From Saprospiraceae bacterium UBA2365 (GTDB lineage: Bacteria > Bacteroidota > Bacteroidia > Chitinophagales > Saprospiraceae): a DNA stretch of 12,193 nt. The stretch is from positions 1-12,193 of the forward strand of contig DDTL01000129.1 in the NCBI GenBank assembly GCA_002344345.1, written 5' to 3'. The position numbers and the translations under genes are program-made. Below the pieces are notes generated by a model, which had not been told where the DNA came from, made no database searches, and saw nothing but the letters and a program-made list of their open reading frames with translations. Positions 6,810 through 12,193 of this stretch are shown here, piece after piece; position 1 is the stretch's first letter, and each line of letters starts with the position of its first letter.

Positions 6810-9788
6810 ATGAGCGCTACCAGAAAATTACTCCAGAATTATTTGAACAGGGAAAGCAAATCCCGGGATATTTATCACGATCTCATGCCCTTTAAAGTGA
6901 AAGAGATCCTGTTGATCTCCAATCTGTATGATGCTTTCAGTGTTGAGAGAGAAGGCAGGTTTTCTGAGATCATGCTGCATGACTACGGAGTCATGAATCT
7001 GACTTTTTTGCCCAGAATAACCGGTGTATCTTCTGAAGAAGAAGCCTTTGAACAATTGGATAAAGTCCATTTTGACATGATCATTTTCATGGTTGGTCTG
7101 GATAAGAAAATGCCTGTTCATCTTGGGAAGAAAATAAAATCATCGTATCCAAATACTTCCATTTTTTTTCTGCTAAACTCAGATAGCGATATCAATTATT
7201 TTCAAAATTCCGGAATTTCAGGTTGTTATGATAAGCTCTTTACCTGGAATGGAGAGTCAAAGATATTTTTCGCTATGATCAAGTATCTTGAAGACATTAA
7301 AAACCTGGAACCGGACTCGAAATTGGCTGCTATTCGACTGATTTTGTTAGTGGAAGATGATCCGAAGTATTATTCGAAGTATGTGACCCACCTTTACAGG
7401 ATCATTTTTGCCCAGACCAGTAAACTGGTCAATGAGCTCAGTGCAGATGACCTGTTCAAAGTGCTAAAATTGCGTGTCAGGCCCAAATTGATTTTGGCGA
7501 CCAATTATGAACAAGCAATGAATTATTACAAAAAGTACAAAGAACATTTGTATTGTTTGATTACAGATGTCAGGTTTAAAAAGAGTGGGCGGTTTCAGGA
7601 AAATGCCGGGATAGAACTGGTGAAAGAGATAAGGGCGGAAAATCCTATGTTATCTGTGATCATTCAGTCGAGTGAACGGGAAAACCTGAAACTGGCAAAT
7701 GCACTCCATACCGATTTTATCGATAAAAACAATCAGAATCTTTATAAGAAATTGAAATTCAAGGTAAATCAAACTTTGGGTTTTGGCAATTTCCTTTTTA
7801 AAAACGACGAGGAACAAGTGCTTGCCACAGCGGCAAATATTGGAGAATTCGAACAGATCATCAAGATCGTCTCTGAAGAATCGATCATGTTTCATGCCAA
7901 ACGAAATGATTTTTCCAAATGGCTGTTGGCACGGAGTGAGTTCCAACTGGCAAAAGTTTTAGTAGTCAAACAAGCTGAAGAATTTGCGGGAGCGGAAGAG
8001 ATCCGGAATTACCTGATCAAGGCTATATCAGAATACAGGCATGAGAAACCTTTTGGAAAGGTGGTTCCTTTCGATGAAAACGGAGATTTTACCACGGATA
8101 ATATCATCCGTATGGCTGAAGGCGCTTTGGGAGGAAAAGGCAGGGGAATTGCCTTTGTGAATTCTCTCAAACGGCAATTCAATTTTGCTACCAGATTTCC
8201 CGGAATGAAAATCTCTGCTCCTAAAACAATCGTTCTGGGTACCAATGCTTTTCTTGATTTTATCGAAAGTAACAATCTTGAATTTGATAATCTTCAGAAT
8301 TATGAATTTGAAGAAATCAAGAAAAGGTTTCTATCCTGTCATCTGAGCGATGATCTGATGGTAAAACTGGAATGGCTGCTCGGTAAAAGCAATAAACCAT
8401 TGGCGATCAGGTCTTCCGGGTTGCTTGAGGATAGTATGGCCCAGGCATTTGCCGGAATATTTGAGACATATGTTATCCCAAACAATAGCCCGGATAAAAG
8501 TATCAGACTGAAACAATTATCTGATGCCGTTAAACTGGTATATGCTTCTGTATTTACTCAGAAAGCGATAAACTATATCCAGGCTATCAACCACAAGATC
8601 GGTGAAGAGGAAATGGCCATTGTCATTCAGGAATTGGTCGGAACTGATTTTGGAGACTATTATTACCCTCATGTGAGCGGAGTAGCTCAGTCATATAATT
8701 ATTATCCTTTTGCGCACATGAAACCTGAAGAAGGTTTTGTGGTTGCTGCTCTGGGCTTAGGTACCTATGTGGTAGAAGGCGAAAATGCATTCAGGTTTTC
8801 TCCAAAATATCCTACGACTCAATTATTATCCCTGCAAGACCAGGTGAAGTATACTCAAAATTATTTCTATGCAGTAGATTTGACAAAACCAGATGTGAAG
8901 GTTTCCGATGGGTCCATGGCGGCGATTATAAAACTCAGTCTGAAGGATGCTGAAAGGCATGGAAGCCTAAAGCACTGTGTTTCAGTTTATGATGTCAATA
9001 ATCAAATTCTTTATCCCGGTATCGGAAGACCTGGGCCAAGAGTGGTCAATTTTGCCAGCATATTGAAAAATGAATACATTCCTTTGGCAGCTTCGATCAG
9101 GTTTATTCTGGGACTCATCAAAGAAGCATTTGGTACTCCGGTTGAAGTGGAATTTGCTGTAAATCTTACTCCGGATGATGACGGTGACGCCAATTTATAT
9201 ATTCTACAGGTAAAACCACTGATACAGGTAGCAAATGATCATCACATCGATCTGGATCAATTTGATAAGGAGAAAATGATCCTTTTCGCCGAAAAAGGGA
9301 TGGGAAATGGTTCCATTGAGGGTATCAAGGATGTCATTTTTGTTGATAACCTGGTTTTTGACAAATCAATGACTGTCGAAATGTCGTTGGAAATAGAAGA
9401 GATCAATAAAGAAATGGTTGAAGCCAAAAAGAATTATGTACTGATTGGCCCCGGCAGGTGGGGAACCCGGGACAGATGGATCGGTATTCCAGTCAATTGG
9501 CCCCAAATTTCCAATGCCAGATTTATTGTTGAAACAAGTCTGGAAGACTTCCCTCTTGATGCGTCTTTCGGATCACATTTTTTCCACAACCTCACATCAT
9601 TGAATGTTGCTTATTATTCTATCAGACACGATAACCAAACCAGTTTCATAAATTACGATCTGTTGGAAAAAGGCCAACTTGTGAAAAAAGGTCAGTTTTT
9701 TAAACATGTCCGCTTTGAAAATCCTATCTCTATTTTGATGGATGGAAAACAACAAATGGCTGTTGTCAGTCTGAACGGCAATATATAA
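6810..9788 (+). CDS. Two receiver-like domains fused to a PPDK/PEP-synthase-type ATP-binding domain
   Basis: This is a 992-residue cytoplasmic protein with no signal peptide or membrane segment. Residues about 30-165 have receiver-like beta strands (ILLIS, MIIFMV, SIFFLL) but no acidic phosphorylation site. Residues about 176-325 form a second receiver with the key residues in place: D183/D184, acceptor D253 in LITD, S287/S288, and K306. About 336-420 is a linker containing HAKRNDFSKWLLARSEF. From about 435 an ATP-grasp domain of the PPDK_N type begins: GGKGRG (441-446), AIRSSGLLED (532-541), FAGIFET (547-553), VEVEF (778-782) and LQVKPL (799-804). The C-terminus has GPGRWGTRDRW (880-890) and GSHFFHNL (921-928), which from memory are typical of a family often labelled 'PEP synthase'. 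The swivelling phosphohistidine domain and the PEP/pyruvate TIM barrel are absent, so PEP synthase activity is not supported. ATP-dependent phosphotransfer controlled by a two-component signal is inference. It stands alone in its own transcription unit. Confidence 0.85.
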   Translation: MSATRKLLQNYLNRESKSRDIYHDLMPFKVKEILLISNLYDAFSVEREGRFSEIMLHDYGVMNLTFLPRITGVSSEEEAFEQLDKVHFDMIIFMVGLDKKMPVHLGKKIKSSYPNTSIFFLLNSDSDINYFQNSGISGCYDKLFTWNGESKIFFAMIKYLEDIKNLEPDSKLAAIRLILLVEDDPKYYSKYVTHLYRIIFAQTSKLVNELSADDLFKVLKLRVRPKLILATNYEQAMNYYKKYKEHLYCLITDVRFKKSGRFQENAGIELVKEIRAENPMLSVIIQSSERENLKLANALHTDFIDKNNQNLYKKLKFKVNQTLGFGNFLFKNDEEQVLATAANIGEFEQIIKIVSEESIMFHAKRNDFSKWLLARSEFQLAKVLVVKQAEEFAGAEEIRNYLIKAISEYRHEKPFGKVVPFDENGDFTTDNIIRMAEGALGGKGRGIAFVNSLKRQFNFATRFPGMKISAPKTIVLGTNAFLDFIESNNLEFDNLQNYEFEEIKKRFLSCHLSDDLMVKLEWLLGKSNKPLAIRSSGLLEDSMAQAFAGIFETYVIPNNSPDKSIRLKQLSDAVKLVYASVFTQKAINYIQAINHKIGEEEMAIVIQELVGTDFGDYYYPHVSGVAQSYNYYPFAHMKPEEGFVVAALGLGTYVVEGENAFRFSPKYPTTQLLSLQDQVKYTQNYFYAVDLTKPDVKVSDGSMAAIIKLSLKDAERHGSLKHCVSVYDVNNQILYPGIGRPGPRVVNFASILKNEYIPLAASIRFILGLIKEAFGTPVEVEFAVNLTPDDDGDANLYILQVKPLIQVANDHHIDLDQFDKEKMILFAEKGMGNGSIEGIKDVIFVDNLVFDKSMTVEMSLEIEEINKEMVEAKKNYVLIGPGRWGTRDRWIGIPVNWPQISNARFIVETSLEDFPLDASFGSHFFHNLTSLNVAYYSIRHDNQTSFINYDLLEKGQLVKKGQFFKHVRFENPISILMDGKQQMAVVSLNGNI

Positions 9789-10074
9789 AAATAGATTGAC
9801 TAAAATATATGAGCGCCAGGATCATATTGACTTTTGCGCATTAATGATTTTTGAATACAATAGCTTACCTATATTTGTAACAAAAGCCATATGATTGTTT
9901 TGTCTCAAGGCTTTTTTCCCTTTTATATTTGGTATTTATACCCTGAGAGATAAGAGATCAAAACTTCAAAATATTCTGTAATCTAAAGTCGTCAAAACAA
10001 ATTTGGCTTCCTGCAACCGGACGTGGAATCTGATCAATCCACCCACCTGAATATTGTTAAAAACTTCAAATGAT
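9789..10074. other. Convergent intergenic region
   Basis: This stretch lies between the ends of the receiver/ATP-grasp gene (+) and the lipoprotein gene (-). It holds a terminator hairpin (9882-9917), a TAnnTTTG match (TATATTTG, 9870-9877) 16 bases after a TTTTTG, a 20-codon ORF overlapping the hairpin (9891-9953), a GGTAT/ATACC repeat (9931-9942) and a short GTGGA/TCCAC hairpin (10023-10042). No conserved gene or RNA is recognised. Confidence 0.5.
9882..9917 (+). terminator. Terminator of the receiver/ATP-grasp gene
   Basis: AAAAGCC (9882-9888) pairs with GGCTTTT (9909-9915) and the right arm continues into a run of six T. The loop of 20 bases is long for an intrinsic terminator, which lowers confidence. 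The arms also leave T bases on the opposite strand, so the hairpin might stop the convergent lipoprotein transcript as well. It starts about 93 bases after the stop codon at 9788. Confidence 0.5.
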
Positions 10075-10611
10075 TCATTTAATTACTTTCCTTCCAGGAG
10101 CAACTTCATTACTGAACTTTACTTTGGCTGCTTCCCGGATGTCCACCATCAGATATGCCATAGCGCTGGCCGATGTGGTATAATAAGTCTGACCATCATA
10201 GGTCATCACACCTCGGTTACGATCCCAGTCTTTGGCAAACAACATGAATTTACCCTGATTTTTCTGACTCGCACCAAAGATCAGGTATTTGTTATTGTCA
10301 TTATCAAAACTGACCGCAAGCCGGTTTTCCTTTGGCATAAATAGCAGAGAGCCCGGAGTACCCCTTTTAATGACCAGCTTTTCAATGACTTTATCTTCAA
10401 TGACCTTTATTTTGCCATCTTTAATGGAGGTGATGTTATCCATCGCTTTTTTTTCCAGAACTATATCTCTGGAAACATAAAACTGGACACTTTGCAGGTC
10501 TCTTTCTGACCAGCCATATTCCTCGTACATTTTTTGTGTAAAGGGTTTTAACTGCGTGCCACATGAACTAATAAACAGTGCCACCAATCCAAAAAAAAGT
10601 ATTCTTTTCAT
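10075..10611 (-). CDS. Small lipoprotein of unknown function
   Basis: This 178-residue protein has a clear lipoprotein signal: MKR, a hydrophobic stretch (residues 4-13), then the lipobox ISSC with the lipidated Cys at 17. The mature part starts GTQLKPFTQKMYEEYGW. It contains RDIVLEKK (49-56), a Lys/Val-rich central stretch (about 66-83) and a C-terminal half with TYDGQTYYT and alternating hydrophobic strands, so it is probably mostly beta and periplasmic. I do not recognise the family, although the style fits conserved lipoproteins of Bacteroidota. No residues suggest catalysis. It is transcribed alone; a promoter match lies about 120 bases upstream, and the leader carries palindromes. The ATG is fixed by the signal peptide. 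No Shine-Dalgarno is present. Confidence 0.85.
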   Translation of the reverse strand: MKRILFFGLVALFISSCGTQLKPFTQKMYEEYGWSERDLQSVQFYVSRDIVLEKKAMDNITSIKDGKIKVIEDKVIEKLVIKRGTPGSLLFMPKENRLAVSFDNDNNKYLIFGASQKNQGKFMLFAKDWDRNRGVMTYDGQTYYTTSASAMAYLMVDIREAAKVKFSNEVAPGRKVIK

Positions 10612-10682
10612 ATGTAAGTATTTTATTTGTTTTACTTCTGTTGTATGCGATCTATAATGAAAAAATTGTGCCTGTGTATTGT

Positions 10683-10719
10683 AAAAAATCCTGATTTTTT
10701 AATTTCGAAATCCTGGATT
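10683..10719 (-). repeat. Cluster of palindromes in the lipoprotein leader
   Basis: Three perfect palindromic elements lie in 37 bases just downstream of the predicted lipoprotein promoter. They are AAAAAATC/GATTTTTT with a two-base centre (10683-10700), ATTTCGAAAT (10702-10711) and AATCC/GGATT with a one-base centre (10709-10719). The first and third share the core AAATCCTG, and their centres are about 22 bases apart, close to two helical turns. They could be paired operator sites or leader hairpins; no binding protein is known. Confidence 0.4.
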
Positions 10720-10733
10720 AGACTTTTAAATTT

Positions 10734-10761
10734 CAAACATAAACTAATGAATTTTGCACAA
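10734..10761 (-). promoter_or_regulatory. Bacteroidota-type promoter of the lipoprotein gene
   Basis: On the minus strand TTG (10761-10759, within TTTTG) and TATGTTTG (10741-10734) are 17 bases apart, an exact match to the TAnnTTTG box with acceptable spacing. Transcription would start near 10727, leaving a leader of about 115 bases before the ATG at 10611. Such a long leader is compatible with control by the palindromes inside it. Confidence 0.55.
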
Positions 10762-10950
10762 AATCATATACAATCAAGCTTAAAACCCGATGATATTCAA
10801 TTAAAGCCCAAAATAGGCCAACACACATACAAAATCAAGTTAAATCATCGCTTTAACGAAAGTTTATCATTTGGTTAATCATTTTTTAACAGGGTGGATA
10901 TTTCGGGAGATCTTTTATAAATACAAATAAATCAGTATGTTAACTGGATT

Positions 10951-11613
10951 TTATTCTAATTTTAGCTTCCAAAAGGGTTCCAATGCATTCCAGATAGCAT
11001 CATTTTTTGGCATAGAAATGATCTCAACTCTTTCTTGTGTGAAAGGATGGTTGAATGTCAATCTGTATGCATGCAGGTCAATAGACCTGTCTTTATTGGA
11101 TCTTCGGGCGCCATATTTAACATCTCCTTTGATCGGACAACCAATATGAGCAAGGTGTGCTCTGAGCTGGTGAAATCTGCCTGTTTCCGGCTTTAACAGA
11201 AGTAAAAAATACCGGTCACTTTTCCCTATCAGGGAATAGTGCGTGATGGCCGGATCACCTTTTTTTGATTCAGATATATAAGCTTTATTTTTCCGCTTCC
11301 AAAGATAGTTTTCTATTGTTCCGACCGGATTTTCTGGAGTTTGTTCGACCAATGCCAGATAATCTTTCTCAATTTTATGACCAGCTACCTGACTGGTCAT
11401 TGATCCGGCGCTTTTGGGAGTTCTGGCCAAAAGTACACAACCACTTACAGGCCTGTCAAGCCTGGTAAGTACATGAAATTTTTGCTTAAATATGGAGAAA
11501 AAATACTCAATCAGTGATTCATTACCATCCAAATCGCTCTGTGAGAGTACACCTGCAGGTTTATTGACTGCAATGAAATAATCGTCCTGATAGATAATGG
11601 GTATTTCAATCAT
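10951..11613 (-). CDS. RluA-family RNA pseudouridine synthase
   Basis: This 220-residue enzyme isomerises uridine to pseudouridine in tRNA or rRNA. The start IIYQDDYFIAVNKPAGVLS (6 on) is the family's first motif. TRLDRPVSGCVLLA (50 on) holds the catalytic D53, with Thr at position 50 where most relatives have His (HRLDR). GRFHQLRAHLAHIGCPIKGD (145-164), VKYGAR (165-170) and LHAYRLTF (180-187) complete the RNA-binding and active-site core. There is no N-terminal S4 domain, so it resembles the short RluA/TruC types rather than RluD. The exact uridine target cannot be read from sequence. Its ATG overlaps the stop of the preceding small membrane protein gene (ATGA), so the two are co-transcribed and probably translationally coupled. 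Confidence 0.9.
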   Translation of the reverse strand: MIEIPIIYQDDYFIAVNKPAGVLSQSDLDGNESLIEYFFSIFKQKFHVLTRLDRPVSGCVLLARTPKSAGSMTSQVAGHKIEKDYLALVEQTPENPVGTIENYLWKRKNKAYISESKKGDPAITHYSLIGKSDRYFLLLLKPETGRFHQLRAHLAHIGCPIKGDVKYGARRSNKDRSIDLHAYRLTFNHPFTQERVEIISMPKNDAIWNALEPFWKLKLE

Positions 11614-11753
11614 TTTAATTCTTCATAATCAGTGAAATCATCATTCTTGGGTCGATTCCTTTCATCCTGCCTTCTTCCCTGGTCCAGCGCTTTATTCGCA
11701 GAAAAATATCTGTAGGCGAAGTAAATGAAGGCAATGAGGATTAAGTATTTCAT
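11610..11753 (-). CDS. Small single-pass membrane protein (47 residues), possibly DUF4834-like
   Basis: This short protein starts MKYLILIAFIYFAYRYF: one hydrophobic helix (residues 3-17) right at the N-terminus, then a charged tail (ALDQGRRQDERNRPKNDD) that ends DYEELK. This build, a membrane anchor with a polar tail ending in an acidic D-Y/F-E-E motif, resembles the small DUF4834-type proteins common in Bacteroidota, although it is shorter than I remember for that family. Function is unknown. Coding is supported by the exact four-base ATGA overlap with the pseudouridine synthase and by the sharp division between hydrophobic and charged parts. At 48 codons it would fall below many length cut-offs. 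No Shine-Dalgarno is seen. Confidence 0.75.
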   Translation of the reverse strand: MKYLILIAFIYFAYRYFSANKALDQGRRQDERNRPKNDDFTDYEELK

Positions 11754-11776
11754 ATATGTGTTTTTTGATTTAATTT

Positions 11777-11887
11777 TTAGTCATCTTTTATCAAGGATGG
11801 AAGATACTGAGGTTGAATACGCTTAAAGGTCTTGATATCAAACATGCCTTGTTTGGTCAAACCGAGGCTTTTATTCAAAATAAACAT
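11777..11887 (-). CDS. Possible 36-residue protein at the head of the small-membrane-protein operon
   Basis: An ATG-started frame encodes 36 residues, starting MFILNKSLGLTKQGMFD and ending PQYLPSLIKDD. Composition looks protein-like, with varied codons, although the neighbouring DNA is AT-rich. The stop lies 23 bases before the 47-residue membrane protein gene. A promoter-like sequence (TTTG-N20-GATGTTTG) lies six bases before its ATG. An internal ATG (11845) would give 22 residues. I do not recognise a family. It could be a real small protein, a leader peptide or the remnant of a longer gene. Confidence 0.4.
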   Translation of the reverse strand: MFILNKSLGLTKQGMFDIKTFKRIQPQYLPSLIKDD

Positions 11888-11893
11888 TCAAGG

Positions 11894-11925
11894 CAAACAT
11901 CACTTTTTTTCTTGTCCAATTCAAA
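11894..11925 (-). promoter_or_regulatory. Possible promoter of the small-protein/pseudouridine synthase operon
   Basis: On the minus strand TTTG (11925-11922) and GATGTTTG (11901-11894) are 20 bases apart. The -7 element differs from TAnnTTTG only in its first base. It lies six bases before the ATG at 11887, the same close arrangement as at ruvX, and would give a nearly leaderless transcript. Confidence 0.4.
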
Positions 11926-12193
11926 GCTTAACATTTTATGGATTAAGTTTTAAAATCAGCAATTGGGATAATGAAATAATGATGCATTTAGTTACAAATA
12001 ATATTGATCTGCAACAATACAAAGTCAAAAATTTGATAAAACTTTAGGCTAACAGACAATTACACCCATTTCCCCAAATAAAAAGAAATTCCCTTTTATT
12101 GATTGCGAATCAACGATTTTAAACAAAAATTCATTGCAAAAATAAATAAAAAACGTGATTCTTCGGTTATTAAATGAATGAATGTATAATTAT
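11926..12193. other. AT-rich right end without a recognised gene
   Basis: No supported gene is found up to the window edge. A small inverted repeat TTGATT-GCG-AATCAA lies at 12099-12113, without a following T run. A TAnnTTTG match on the minus strand (12144-12137) has no spaced TTG. On the minus strand one frame is open from the edge to a stop near 12099, about 31 codons, and a plus-strand ATG at 12174 runs off the end. Either could belong to a neighbouring gene, but neither is supported. Confidence 0.4.

Larger units (their letters stand above)
10612..10950. other. Intergenic region upstream of the lipoprotein gene
   Basis: This AT-rich stretch separates the lipoprotein start from the end of the pseudouridine synthase gene, both on the minus strand. 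It contains the promoter and palindromes listed separately. The part from about 10765 to 10950 shows no gene I would call. A plus-strand frame (from an ATG at 10747 to 10878, 43 codons) exists but lacks any support. After the pseudouridine synthase stop there is only a weak imperfect stem (CAGT/ACTG) with T-rich sequence beyond it, which may act as its terminator. Confidence 0.5.

Noticed and set aside
6810..9788. Calling the 992-residue protein a complete PEP synthase or pyruvate phosphate dikinase
   Set aside because: Only the ATP-binding half is visible; no phosphohistidine motif (TxxGGxxSHxAI) or PEP-binding barrel motifs are found in the C-terminal part.
9941..10045. CTGAGA at 9943-9948 and CTGATC at 10030-10035, recalling the thi-box of a TPP riboswitch
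   Set aside because: The conserved partner segments (ACCC before AACCTGATC, then the UAAUxCCAGCG region) are missing, spacing is wrong, and no thiamine gene lies downstream.
10627..10878. Plus-strand open frame of up to 83 codons upstream of the lipoprotein
   Set aside because: It runs across the minus-strand promoter and palindromes, has low-complexity AT-driven composition and no recognisable domain. The shorter form from 10747 is no better.
11832..12047. Plus-strand open frame of 71 codons at the right end
   Set aside because: It overlaps the better supported minus-strand small ORF and its promoter, and its composition looks like translated AT-rich intergenic DNA.
12099..12113. TTGATT-GCG-AATCAA hairpin considered as a terminator
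   Set aside because: The stem is short and AT-rich and no T run follows on either strand.
1..12193. CRISPR arrays, insertion sequences, attachment sites, tRNA or rRNA genes
   Set aside because: Reading both strands showed no regularly spaced direct repeats, no transposase or integrase, no terminal inverted repeats with target duplication, and no tRNA-like or rRNA stretches.

Overview
The window looks like chromosomal DNA of a member of the Bacteroidota, most likely Saprospirales/Saprospiraceae. The evidence is a very long secreted protein with HYR-like modules and a type IX secretion (T9SS) type A sorting domain, AT-rich intergenic DNA with almost no Shine-Dalgarno sequences, and promoter candidates of the Bacteroidota form TTG-N17..23-TAnnTTTG. 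The family placement is inference from protein style, not a search result.

Layout. Positions 101-4684 (+) encode a 1527-residue, Cys-rich, modular secreted protein ending in a T9SS sorting domain, followed by a hairpin and a strong intrinsic terminator. A promoter then drives a two-gene operon: ruvX (4894-5304, probably nearly leaderless) and def, peptide deformylase (5330-5887). These converge on pth, peptidyl-tRNA hydrolase (5913-6470, -). After a 340-base divergent region comes a 992-residue protein (6810-9788, +) that joins two response-regulator-receiver-like domains to a PPDK/PEP-synthase-type ATP-binding domain but lacks the phosphohistidine and PEP-binding domains of those enzymes. 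A terminator hairpin lies beyond it. A small lipoprotein gene (10075-10611, -) has a good promoter about 120 bases upstream and palindromes in its leader. The right end holds a minus-strand cluster that ends in an RluA-type pseudouridine synthase (10951-11613). Upstream of it, overlapping by four bases, is a 47-residue membrane protein (11610-11753), and before that a 36-residue ORF (11777-11887) with a promoter-like sequence directly in front.

Function. Three genes are translation or nucleic-acid housekeeping (ruvX, def, pth), and the pseudouridine synthase is RNA modification. The big T9SS protein is cell-surface or secreted. The receiver/ATP-grasp protein is the least understood and most interesting product. 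I see no mobile element, CRISPR array, rRNA, tRNA, toxin-antitoxin or defence cassette. The rest is ordinary core genome with several small ORFs and regulatory sites that a standard gene caller may miss.
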